This document shows, piece by piece, positions 44,275 through 51,853 of a stretch of DNA of 64,000 bases. Both the position numbers and the translations under genes were made by a program. How positions within the stretch are numbered: the stretch's first letter is position 1; the number at the start of each line of letters is the position of its first letter. Below the pieces are notes generated by a model. It made no database searches and was not told the DNA's origin. It worked only from the letters and a program-made list of their open reading frames with translations. Source of the stretch: JBFHIZ01 sp963666475 (GTDB lineage Bacteria; Bacillota; Clostridia; Lachnospirales; Lachnospiraceae); assembly GCA_963666475.2 (NCBI GenBank), contig CAXXJM010000001.1, positions 1,116,001 to 1,180,000 of the forward strand, in the 5' to 3' direction.

Positions 44275-45111
44275 TTATTGTCCATCCCAAGCTGCAATAT
44301 ATGCACCTTTAAATGCATCAGCATATACTTCTTTTACGGCTTCAGACTGGTATGCAGCTACAATTTGTTTGTATACTTCCGTGTCTGCATCTTCTGCTCT
44401 TGCAGCAATCAGATTAACATAGCTTTTTCCTGCATAAAAGCTTACATTGTCCTGGAAAATTGAATCTTCTCCTGGATTTAATCCGTTATCAAGGGCATAA
44501 TTGCAGTTAATGACTGCTGCGGTAACATCCGGTAGTAATGCATATACATTTGCAGCGTCTACCTCTACAAGTTCGAGATTTAATGGGTTTGCTGTGATAT
44601 CCGAAGTTTCTGGACTATCTCCTGCGTTTGGATCAATCTGAATCAATCCTGCTGCTTCTAAGATTTTTAACGCTCTTCCTTCATTGGTTGCATCATTTGG
44701 TACCGCAATTTTAGCTCCATCTGTAATTTCACTGACGTCAGTCACTTTATTCGAATAAATATTCATAGCAGAAATAAAAGTGTCTCCTAACGATATCAGA
44801 TGATATCCATTATTCTCGATTTCACTATTCAAATATGCGTAGTGCTGAAATGCATTCAGATCCGTATCTCCGTCTTCTAACGCTTTATTTGGCGTTGTGT
44901 AATCCGTAAACACAATGAGCTCTACGTTAATTCCATCCTTTTTAAGTACTTCGATTACCGGCGCCCACATTTCATTTGCTTCTCCAACTACCCCAATTTT
45001 GACAGTTGTGGCATCCGTCGTTTCATCCTTACTTCCACATGCGGTTGCTAAGACCGTTACCAATATCAATAATGCAATGGTTAATACTTTCAAATTTCCT
45101 AACTTTCTCAT
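44275..45111 (-). CDS. metQ: Methionine ABC transporter substrate-binding lipoprotein MetQ
   Basis: A 278-residue NlpA/MetQ-family lipoprotein. Signal peptide with lipobox LATAC (Cys about residue 25), then VKIGVVGEANEMWAPVIEVL, NAFQHYAYLNSEIEN, KIAVPNDATNEGRALKILE and a late SFYAGKSYVNLIAARAED. It captures D/L-methionine outside the cell and delivers it to MetNI. ATG follows AGAGGA by eight bases. Third gene in metN-metI-metQ. Confidence 0.93.
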   Translation of the reverse strand: MRKLGNLKVLTIALLILVTVLATACGSKDETTDATTVKIGVVGEANEMWAPVIEVLKKDGINVELIVFTDYTTPNKALEDGDTDLNAFQHYAYLNSEIENNGYHLISLGDTFISAMNIYSNKVTDVSEITDGAKIAVPNDATNEGRALKILEAAGLIQIDPNAGDSPETSDITANPLNLELVEVDAANVYALLPDVTAAVINCNYALDNGLNPGEDSIFQDNVSFYAGKSYVNLIAARAEDADTEVYKQIVAAYQSEAVKEVYADAFKGAYIAAWDGQ

Positions 45112-45179
45112 CTTTTAAATCCTCTTTTCTTTTCTTATTATTTTTATAAATTCTGTTTTATTTTGCCAAGCATGATTGC

Positions 45180-45869
45180 TTATAAATTATAGTGGCTATT
45201 CTTTCTTACAATTTGATTGCCAATCAATTGAATCAGATTGACCAAAATCACCAACACGATTACAGAAACGTAGGTTACATCGATTTGATTTCTCTGATAT
45301 CCAAATCGTATTGCAAAGTCTCCTAGTCCTCCTGCACCAACCGCACCTGCCATAGCCGTAAGTCCAATAAGACTGATTGCCGTTATTGTAGTTCCTCTTA
45401 CTATCCCTCCGATGCATTCCCTAAGATATACACGGAAAATAATGTCTATTTTTCCGGACCCCATCGATTGTGCAGCCTCAATCAATCCAACATTCAATTC
45501 CGCAAGTGCTGTCTCGATCTGTCTTGCATAGAACGGAACCGTTCCAAATACCAGTGGAATGATTGCACCTTTGATACCGATTGCAGTTCCTGCCAGAAGT
45601 CTGGTCAAAGGAATCAATGCAAATAGTAGAATTATAAATGGTATGGACCGAAGGAAGTTGATTACTTTATCTAGTATCTGAAAGACTGCCTTATTTTCCA
45701 AAATTCCACCAACCTTTGATACCGTAAGAATGATACCAAGCACGAGTCCAAGAACCAATGCAATGGAACCTGACCAAAATAACATCACCATGGTCTCTAC
45801 GATACTACGATAAAAATCTGGTAACTTGTTCATTACATTCGGTAAGATATTACTTAAAAATTCCGTCAT
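45180..45869 (-). CDS. metI: Methionine ABC transporter permease MetI
   Basis: A 229-residue permease with five or six helices. The EAA-like coupling loop is at ELNVGLIEAAQSMGSGKIDI and the conserved C-terminal block is ITAISLIGLTAMAGAVGAGG followed by DFAIRFGYQR. It overlaps metN by 20 bases; GGAGG precedes ATG by nine bases. It forms the membrane channel of the methionine importer with MetN and MetQ. Confidence 0.95.
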   Translation of the reverse strand: MTEFLSNILPNVMNKLPDFYRSIVETMVMLFWSGSIALVLGLVLGIILTVSKVGGILENKAVFQILDKVINFLRSIPFIILLFALIPLTRLLAGTAIGIKGAIIPLVFGTVPFYARQIETALAELNVGLIEAAQSMGSGKIDIIFRVYLRECIGGIVRGTTITAISLIGLTAMAGAVGAGGLGDFAIRFGYQRNQIDVTYVSVIVLVILVNLIQLIGNQIVRKNSHYNL

Positions 45870-46896
45870 CTAAGATTACCTCCACTCCTACATTTTTACT
45901 CTTTAAATAACCTACTGCATCTCTAACATCCTGTGCTTCACCTTTTACAATGGATACCAGCCCACCAATCGGATTATCCCCGATTAGTTCAACATTACCT
46001 AAAATAATATTGATATCCAAATTAAACTGTCTCGATATTTGTGAAACCAGCGCCTCTGAAACACTTCTTTCAATATATGTGAATTTTAGAATACATTCCC
46101 CATGCGATAACCTTGTCGCAAAAAGGTTTCGATCAATTAGTTCATGTATCTTGGATAGATTTGTTGTACTCTCAATAAAATCCTTTGTAATCTGCTTTTG
46201 AGGGGTTGCAAAAACATGGAACACATCCCCCTCTTCTACAACTTCGCCATTTTCCATTACAACGACTTTATCACAGATTTCTTTTACGACCTGCATTTCA
46301 TGTGTAATGACAACTACTGTAATATGAAGCTTTTCATTTAATTCTTTTAACAGTTTTAGAATGGATCTTGTGGTCTGTGGATCCAGTGCACTTGTCGCCT
46401 CATCACTAAGTAGTATGTGAGGATCATTTGCTAATGCTCTTGCAATTGCGACTCTTTGTTTTTGTCCTCCGCTAAGCTTAGATGGATAGGCATCTGCTTT
46501 ATCAGAAAGCCCGACTAATTCAAGCAACTCCTTTGCTCTTTGATTGATCTGTGATTTGCTCAGTCCACTTTTATGTAAAGGAAATGCCACATTTTGCAAA
46601 ACATTTCGAGAAGAAAACAGATTAAAATGTTGAAAAATCATACCTATTTTTTTTCGTTTCTCTCTTAACTCCTTTTCCGTAAGCGAGGTGAGCTCAACAT
46701 CTTCAATATATACCTTCCCATTCGTAGGACGCTCCAGTAAGTTGATACATCTTACCAGGGTTGATTTTCCAGCCCCAGAATATCCAATAATCCCATATAT
46801 TTTTCCTTTTTCCATGTTTAGGTTCACATTTTTGACCGCTTCGACCGTAACTCCATCTTGTTCAAATCTTTTACTTATATTCTCCAATCGTATCAA
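45850..46896 (-). CDS. metN: Methionine ABC transporter ATP-binding protein MetN
   Basis: A 348-residue ATPase: Walker A GYSGAGKSTLVRCI, Q-loop IFQHFNLF, signature LSGGQKQRVAIARALA, Walker B ILLSDEATSALDP and H-loop VVITHEMQVV. The C-terminal NIL domain (from about 265) senses intracellular methionine and inhibits transport. The start is TTG (46894-46896), eight bases after GGAGG. It is the first structural gene of the operon, preceded by a leader peptide and an attenuator-type terminator. Confidence 0.96.
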   Translation of the reverse strand: MIRLENISKRFEQDGVTVEAVKNVNLNMEKGKIYGIIGYSGAGKSTLVRCINLLERPTNGKVYIEDVELTSLTEKELREKRKKIGMIFQHFNLFSSRNVLQNVAFPLHKSGLSKSQINQRAKELLELVGLSDKADAYPSKLSGGQKQRVAIARALANDPHILLSDEATSALDPQTTRSILKLLKELNEKLHITVVVITHEMQVVKEICDKVVVMENGEVVEEGDVFHVFATPQKQITKDFIESTTNLSKIHELIDRNLFATRLSHGECILKFTYIERSVSEALVSQISRQFNLDINIILGNVELIGDNPIGGLVSIVKGEAQDVRDAVGYLKSKNVGVEVILDDGIFK

Positions 46897-46934
46897 AACG
46901 AATCCTCCTTCTTACTTTCATATTTTTTTTGCAT

Positions 46935-46966
46935 AAAAAAAATAGGTATCCTATACAAGATACCTA
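46935..46966 (-). promoter_or_regulatory. metN attenuator terminator
   Basis: In minus-strand RNA TAGGTATC pairs with GATACCTA (8 bp, extendable by a G-U and A-U) around an 8-base loop, followed by eight T. It lies between the leader ORF and metN. A second copy of the right-arm sequence, GATACCTA, forms the last codons and stop of the leader ORF (46995-47002) and can pair with the same left arm, making mutually exclusive antiterminator and terminator. Confidence 0.8.
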
Positions 46967-46993
46967 CTCAAACGAGACATGAGCATTCAAACT

Positions 46994-47092
46994 TTAGGTA
47001 TCAATTGCATATGAAAAATAGACCGTACGCATTGTCATACAGCAACTACACATCATACTCATATTCATAAAACTGTTCCATGTCTTTTTCAT
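46994..47092 (-). CDS. 32-residue Met/Cys-rich leader peptide of the met operon
   Basis: ATG at 47092 is seven bases after AGGAG (AAAGGAG, 47100-47106); TAATT-rich promoter DNA with TATAAT (47143-47148) lies 40 bases above. The peptide begins MKKTWNSFMN and continues MSMMCSCCMTMRTV, seven Met and three Cys in 32 residues, ending IDT. Its last codons GAT ACC TAA are themselves one arm of an alternative hairpin with the metN attenuator. A ribosome stalled at the Met/Cys codons would leave that arm free and prevent termination; one reaching the stop would cover it. This is a regulatory leader, not a functional product. It was not in any longer-ORF list because of its size. Confidence 0.8.
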   Translation of the reverse strand: MKKTWNSFMNMSMMCSCCMTMRTVYFSYAIDT

Positions 47093-47186
47093 TGCATTTC
47101 TCCTTTTGTTTGTTTGCATCCAAGTGCTTTCCTATGAAATGAATTATAGCACCTTCTTCTCTCTTGCGATAATCCATAAAATATAT

Positions 47187-47217
47187 CGGAGGTTATAGGA
47201 CCAACCTATAACCTCCG
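47187..47217 (-). terminator. Terminator of the LysR-type gene
   Basis: CGGAGGTTATAGG (47187-47199) and CCTATAACCTCCG (47205-47217) form a perfect 13-bp stem around ACCAA, seven bases past the LysR stop, followed by TATATTTT on the minus strand. It isolates the LysR gene from the met leader. Confidence 0.85.
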
Positions 47218-47224
47218 TATGAAA

Positions 47225-48136
47225 TCATTCCATTCCCATATCTTTATACTTTAATATTTCTTGCAAATACTTCTTTCCTATCTCACTGATTGTACTACCT
47301 TTTCTAGATATATATCCAATCGTCATTTTCTCATCTGTATGCAACTTTACTGCACAATAATCGCCGCCATTTAAGTCTTCACAGATCAAACCAGAGCATA
47401 AGGTATATCCATTCAAACCTTTCATCATATTCAGAAATGTAGCTCTATCATTTGCTTTGATCAACTGTTTGTATTGATATGTACTCAGTACTTCCTCCGC
47501 GAAGTAAAATGAATTATACTCCCCTTGTGAAAATGATAAACAGGGATAATCTTCCAACTCGTCCAATTGAATCACATTCCTATCTGCAAGCGGATGTCTA
47601 TTCCACAAATATACATAAACCCCACAGACCAATAGTTCATGAAATTCCAAATCATATTCTGTGAATAACTTATTTAACACTTTTTCATTAAAGTCATTCA
47701 AATATAAAATTCCTATTTCACTTCGAAAGTTCTTAACATCGTCAATTACATCGTGTGTTTTTGTTTCATGTACTTCGAACTCATATTCATCCATCCCAAA
47801 ATGTTTTACCATTTCTACAAACGCATTTACTGCAAACGTATAATGCTGCATAGACACACTGAATTTCTTTTTCACTTTTGTTTTTTTCAAGAACTTTGCA
47901 TCTAACAATTCATACTGCTCCACTACTTGTCTAGCATATCCGATAAACTCAACCCCATTCGGTGTAAGTACGATTCCAGTTTGTGATCTTCGGAATATTT
48001 CAAACCCGATCTCTTTCTCAATCGAACCAATGGCTGCAGATAGACTCGGTTGTGAGATATATAATTTTTTTGCTGCTTCGTTCAATGAATTTGATTCAGA
48101 GACAGCAATTGCATATTTCAGTTGTATTAATGTCAT
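47225..48136 (-). CDS. LysR-family transcriptional regulator
   Basis: A 303-residue regulator: N-terminal winged helix (SNSLNEAAKKLYISQPSLSA followed by IGSIEKEIGFEIFRR), linker helix, and an effector domain of periplasmic-binding fold from about 90. ATG 48136 follows AGGAG by seven bases; the frame extends to 48196 without an RBS. It is immediately upstream of the met leader and on the same strand, resembling LysR regulators of sulfur amino-acid uptake such as CmbR/YtlI. A role on metNIQ is likely but inferred from position. The 48197-48352 gap upstream shows only AT-rich promoter-like DNA. Confidence 0.9.
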   Translation of the reverse strand: MTLIQLKYAIAVSESNSLNEAAKKLYISQPSLSAAIGSIEKEIGFEIFRRSQTGIVLTPNGVEFIGYARQVVEQYELLDAKFLKKTKVKKKFSVSMQHYTFAVNAFVEMVKHFGMDEYEFEVHETKTHDVIDDVKNFRSEIGILYLNDFNEKVLNKLFTEYDLEFHELLVCGVYVYLWNRHPLADRNVIQLDELEDYPCLSFSQGEYNSFYFAEEVLSTYQYKQLIKANDRATFLNMMKGLNGYTLCSGLICEDLNGGDYCAVKLHTDEKMTIGYISRKGSTISEIGKKYLQEILKYKDMGME

Positions 48137-48352
48137 GAATAAACTCCTATTTCCGTCTATGGTTATTTTATTACACAAGTTAAGCTGATAAAACAAGCTA
48201 CGTCACGATTATAATCTATGCTTTTATTATATATAGCCCATATACATCAATCAATACTAATCTAATAATTATATCTCATATCTATTGCCTCGAGTTCGAT
48301 TTTTTCTTTTTGTCTTTATGTAATTTCTTATCTACGGTGTTCCATAAAACAC

Positions 48353-48384
48353 AAAAAACGCCATGTAAACACATGGCGTTTTTT
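48353..48384 (-). terminator. Terminator after uraA
   Basis: AAAAAACGCCATGT and ACATGGCGTTTTTT form a perfect 14-bp stem around AAAC, 16 bases past the uraA stop. Confidence 0.9.
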
Positions 48385-48399
48385 ATAAGAATCTATAAT

Positions 48400-49785
48400 C
48401 TATTTTTTTTCATGTTCAAATTCCGAATATTTTCCAAGGATGCCAGCCTCATCGCCCTCTTCATTTACACCGAATTCATAATCATTACCAGGAAGAATTG
48501 CGTTTAAAACAATACCTGCAATCGCAGCTACTGCAAGCCCTGTTAAAGTAATTGAAGTTTCTCCGAAGTTCAGAACAATACCAGCACCGAATCCAAGTCC
48601 ACTAACTAAAATAACCGCTGCAATAATCAAATTTCTTGTCTTTGTAAAGTCTACCTGATTCTCAACAACATTACGCACACCGACTGCAGAAATCATTCCG
48701 TAAAGCATAAAGGATACTCCACCGATGATAGCCGTTGGAATCGTTTCAATCACCCCTGCAAAAACAGGACTGAACGAAAGCACAATCGCAAAAATCGCTG
48801 CAATTCGAACTACTACTGGATCATATACTTTCGATAGCGCAAGTACTCCTGTATTTTCTCCATAAGTCGTGTTCGCAGGCCCACCAAACATTCCTGAAAA
48901 TGATGTTGCCAAGCCATCCCCAATCAAGCTTCTATGTAGCCCTGGATCAGCAAGATAATTCTTACCTACCGTAGCTGATATCGCAGACATATCTCCTACA
49001 TGCTCCATGATCGTTGCTGCTGCAATTGGTGCCATGATTAAAATTGCATTAATATCAAACTTAGCAAGATAAAATTTCTGAAGGCCAACAAAACTAGCAT
49101 CTGAAATTCCTGCAAAATCAATGAATGTTCCAACTTTTGTGACAGTAAGTATCAATGCAATCACATATGGAACCACAACTCCCATCAAAATAGGAATGAT
49201 TTTAATCATACCTTTTCCAAAAATATTACAGATTACAATTGTTGCAAATGCAATCACTGCAAGCCACCAGCAATCTTTCGCATTGCTTACTGCACTTGGT
49301 GCTAAAATCAGACCAATTAAAATGATGATTGGACCGGTTACAACTGGTGGTAAAAAACGCATCACTTTCTTTACCCCAACCAATTTGATGATCAGTGCTA
49401 CAACCAAATACAACAGCCCTGCGACAACAACACCCCCAAGAGCATATGGAAGTTTTTCTTCTCCTGTCATATTTGCAAATTTCCCAACTTCTAAAGTAGC
49501 TACCGCCTGAAACCCACCTAAAAATGCAAAAGACGATCCTAGATATGCAGGAACTTTAAATTTTGTAAAAAAATGAAATAACAAGGTGCCTAATCCAGCG
49601 AACAACAATGTCGTTTGAATATTCAATGGCAATCCATATCCACTAATGATGATTGGAACTAGTACTGTTGCGCCGAACATCGCAAACATGTGTTGTAGTC
49701 CCAACAACAACATTTTAGGAATCCCCAGTTTTTTTGCATCCGTGACAGCGTGTGCATTCACATCTTTTTCTTCATTCTTGCTCAT
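48400..49785 (-). CDS. uraA: Uracil permease (NCS2 family)
   Basis: A 461-residue, 14-helix proton symporter of the nucleobase-ascorbate family. Uracil-specific motifs: GLQHMFAMFGATVLVPI, TIMEHVGDMSAISATVG with the conserved Glu, and GGPANTTYGENTGVLALS. The C terminus is charged and cytoplasmic. ATG follows GAGGAGG by about 11 bases. Its mRNA leader carries a small ORF, a pause-type hairpin and a terminator, predicting control by pyrimidine nucleotides. No PyrR-type binding loop was recognised. Confidence 0.95.
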   Translation of the reverse strand: MSKNEEKDVNAHAVTDAKKLGIPKMLLLGLQHMFAMFGATVLVPIIISGYGLPLNIQTTLLFAGLGTLLFHFFTKFKVPAYLGSSFAFLGGFQAVATLEVGKFANMTGEEKLPYALGGVVVAGLLYLVVALIIKLVGVKKVMRFLPPVVTGPIIILIGLILAPSAVSNAKDCWWLAVIAFATIVICNIFGKGMIKIIPILMGVVVPYVIALILTVTKVGTFIDFAGISDASFVGLQKFYLAKFDINAILIMAPIAAATIMEHVGDMSAISATVGKNYLADPGLHRSLIGDGLATSFSGMFGGPANTTYGENTGVLALSKVYDPVVVRIAAIFAIVLSFSPVFAGVIETIPTAIIGGVSFMLYGMISAVGVRNVVENQVDFTKTRNLIIAAVILVSGLGFGAGIVLNFGETSITLTGLAVAAIAGIVLNAILPGNDYEFGVNEEGDEAGILGKYSEFEHEKK

Positions 49786-49820
49786 AAATAATTGAACCTC
49801 CTCATGGTTTGTTTTTTGAC

Positions 49821-49857
49821 AAAAAAAAAGTATTTCCGATTAATTATCAGAAACACT
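49821..49857 (-). promoter_or_regulatory. uraA attenuator terminator with preceding pause hairpin
   Basis: In minus-strand RNA AGTGTTTCTGAT pairs with ATCGGAAATACT (12 bp with two G-U) around AATTA, followed by nine T. Just before it lies ATAGC-GGTATT-GCTAT (49865-49880), a small hairpin followed by five T, and a pyrimidine-rich stretch. The leader ORF's stop codon sits at the terminator loop. Layout is that of the enteric pyrBI attenuator. Confidence 0.75.
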
Positions 49858-49935
49858 AATAAAAATAGCAATACCGCTATTATGAAAAGGGAAAGAATGC
49901 TGCCAATTGGATGAATTCATCGGTATTACAGACAT
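49840..49935 (-). CDS. 31-residue leader peptide of uraA
   Basis: ATG 49935 lies five to six bases after AAAGGAG. The ORF begins MSVIPMNSSNWQ, continues HSFPFHNSGIAIFISVSDN and stops with TAA at 49840-49842 inside the terminator hairpin. Its mRNA between about 49845 and 49900 is rich in U. A ribosome following closely behind a UTP-starved, paused polymerase would occupy the terminator's 5' arm and allow read-through into uraA. I see no similarity to a functional protein; it reads as a regulatory ORF. Confidence 0.65.
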   Translation of the reverse strand: MSVIPMNSSNWQHSFPFHNSGIAIFISVSDN

Positions 49936-49973
49936 GCTCTTCTCCTTTCTTTTTGTCTTATTTACTGTTATAT

Positions 49974-50002
49974 ATAATACATGATTTAATTATCGAATGC
50001 AA
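49974..50002 (-). promoter_or_regulatory. uraA promoter inside the sigH 3' end
   Basis: On the minus strand TTGCAT (49997-50002, within the last sigH codons) and TATTAT (49974-49979) are 17 bases apart. Transcription would start about 30 bases before the leader ATG, giving uraA its own promoter. Confidence 0.65.
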
Positions 50003-50618
50003 TAATTTTCTTGACTTTCTTTTTGATTCTTTGAATGGCATTGTCTGTCGATTTCGGATCTTTATCCAATGTATTTGCAATTTCCTGATAATTCATACCT
50101 AAGCGATATAATTGAAATACTTTCCACTCAAAGTTGCTCAATTCCTTTTTGATCTGCTCGGTCATATGCATTTGATTTTCTTTCGCAATGAAGATATCTT
50201 CTGGATTTAGTCCATCCTTCCCCTCAAAACTCATACGATCTAAAGTCGCTTGATTTCCGCTATCTTCTTCTCCATAGGAACCGTTTAGCGAGATATAGCT
50301 GTTCAGTGGAGAGTGTTTTAATCTTCCTGCCGCCTGAATTGCCGTATAAATTTGCCTGGATACACAAAGATCAGCGAAAGTAAAAAAACTAGCCTCGCTC
50401 ATTCTGTCGTAATCACGAATCGCCTTAAATAGACCGATCATGCCTTCTTGTATCAGATCGTCTCGATCTGCACCTAAAATAAACATGGTCTGTGCTTTAT
50501 TTCTGACCAAGTATTTATATTTGTCAATTAAAAAATCCGTGATTTCCGAATTTCCTTTTTCCATTTCCTGAAAAAGTTCATCGTCTGTCATCTTTTCATA
50601 TGTTTCAATTTTACCCAT
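49986..50618 (-). CDS. sigH: RNA polymerase sigma-H factor (stage 0 sporulation)
   Basis: A 210-residue sigma-70-family factor. Region 2 is KYKYLVRNKAQTMFILGADR and DDLIQEGMIGLFKAIRDYDR, region 2.3-2.4 FFTFADLCVSRQIYTAIQAA, and region 4 FEWKVFQLYRLGMNYQEIAN followed by STDNAIQRIKKKVKKII. SigH directs early sporulation and transition-phase genes. ATG 50618 follows GGGAG by seven bases. It follows rlmB with a 57-base gap, an order (cysS-mrnC-rlmB-sigH) conserved in Clostridia and Bacilli. Confidence 0.95.
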   Translation of the reverse strand: MGKIETYEKMTDDELFQEMEKGNSEITDFLIDKYKYLVRNKAQTMFILGADRDDLIQEGMIGLFKAIRDYDRMSEASFFTFADLCVSRQIYTAIQAAGRLKHSPLNSYISLNGSYGEEDSGNQATLDRMSFEGKDGLNPEDIFIAKENQMHMTEQIKKELSNFEWKVFQLYRLGMNYQEIANTLDKDPKSTDNAIQRIKKKVKKIIAFDN

Positions 50619-50675
50619 AGCCACACTCCCGTTGCCTACTGCTCAAAACTACTGAAACAACTATAAATTCAACAT

Positions 50676-51416
50676 TTACTGCATTCTTTGTCTCACGATT
50701 TCATATGCCAGTACTCCTGCTGCCACAGATGCGTTCAACGAATCAATATCACCTTTCATTGGAATAGAAGCGATATAGTCGCATTTCTCTTTAATACGAG
50801 TTCCAACACCGCTTCCTTCATTTCCAATCACAAGGCCTATCGGTCCTTTTAAATTCAAATTATACATCGTTGTTCCACCCATATCTGCACACACAAACCA
50901 AAGACCTTCTTTTTTTAATTCTTCGATCGTATTTGCTAGATTCGTCACTTTTGCAACAGGGACATAATTAATTGCACCTGCGGAAGTACGCGCTACCGTA
51001 GCCGTTAATCCAACAGCACGATTCTTTGGAATCACAACGCCATGAGCTCCTGCAAGATTTGCAGTACGAATAATCGCTCCTAAGTTATGAGGATCTTCGA
51101 TGCTATCTAATAGAAATAAAAACGGAGCTTCCCCCTTATCTCTTGCAATCTTTAAGATATCTTCGAGTTCCGTATACTCATAAGCCGCTATATACGCAAT
51201 CACCCCTTGATGATGTTTGGTTTGTGACATCTGGTCCAATCTGGTTGAGTCTACAAACTTCACCAAGGCATCTGTTTTTCGAATTTCTCTTTTTATTGTC
51301 GCAATTGGACCATCCTGACAACCATCTTGTATAAAAATCTTATCGATTGGTTTTCCAGCACGCAATGCTTCAATTACTGCATTCCGTCCTTCAATCATTA
51401 ATTCTGAATATCCCAT
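50676..51416 (-). CDS. rlmB: 23S rRNA (guanosine-2'-O)-methyltransferase RlmB/TrmH family
   Basis: A 246-residue SPOUT methyltransferase. An N-terminal substrate-binding domain (MIEGRNAVIEALRAGKPIDK) precedes the knotted SAM domain with FLLDSIEDPHNLGAIIRTAN, GLVIGNEGSGVGTRI and ASIPMKGDIDSLNASVAAGV, the three SPOUT motifs. ATG follows AGGAG by seven bases and overlaps mrnC by 19 bases. Confidence 0.95.
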   Translation of the reverse strand: MGYSELMIEGRNAVIEALRAGKPIDKIFIQDGCQDGPIATIKREIRKTDALVKFVDSTRLDQMSQTKHHQGVIAYIAAYEYTELEDILKIARDKGEAPFLFLLDSIEDPHNLGAIIRTANLAGAHGVVIPKNRAVGLTATVARTSAGAINYVPVAKVTNLANTIEELKKEGLWFVCADMGGTTMYNLNLKGPIGLVIGNEGSGVGTRIKEKCDYIASIPMKGDIDSLNASVAAGVLAYEIVRQRMQ

Positions 51417-51853
51417 GTATTTTCTCCTATCAATTCTAAACCTTTTTTAATTAAATTGAGCATTCGGTCCGTTTCATCCATTAAATATAAGTATCCAATT
51501 AATGCTTCAAATCCTGTCGCTTTTCGATAATCAGCCAGGGATGCATTCTTTGCTGATGAATACGATTTGGCATTTCTTCCACGCTTATATATTGCCATTT
51601 CGGTCTCCGATAACTCCTCTTGAAGTGCATTTATGATTTTACTTTGCGTTTCCGCTTTTACAATACCAGAGACTTTCTTATGCAAACTATTGACTGCCTG
51701 ATTTGCCTGCCCAACTACGTAAGTACGAATGACTAGATCAAAAATACCATCTCCTATGAATGCAAGATTCAATGGCGACATTGCTCTTGGATTCTGATCC
51801 TCCAATTCAAAGGTACTCATGATCTGATTTCTCAATCTACTATTCTCTTCCAT
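51398..51853 (-). CDS. mrnC: Mini-ribonuclease III
   Basis: A 151-residue RNase III catalytic domain without a dsRNA-binding domain, which matures 23S rRNA ends. Evidence: SPLNLAFIGDGIFDLVIRTY with the conserved acidic residue, SSAKNASLADYRKATGFEAL, and IGYLYLMDETDRM with the second acidic region. It overlaps cysS by 22 bases upstream and rlmB by 19 bases downstream, the usual Firmicutes arrangement. Confidence 0.94.
   Translation of the reverse strand: MEENSRLRNQIMSTFELEDQNPRAMSPLNLAFIGDGIFDLVIRTYVVGQANQAVNSLHKKVSGIVKAETQSKIINALQEELSETEMAIYKRGRNAKSYSSAKNASLADYRKATGFEALIGYLYLMDETDRMLNLIKKGLELIGENTWDIQN

Noticed and set aside
46897..47186. SAM (S-box) riboswitch or Met T-box before metN
   Set aside because: No AGAG/GGAGGGA core, no T-box sequence GGNACCGCG; the leader is instead explained by the small ORF and the competing 8-mers.
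49786..49985. PyrR-binding attenuator before uraA
   Set aside because: No recognisable PyrR anti-antiterminator loop sequence; the leader ORF reads through the hairpin.
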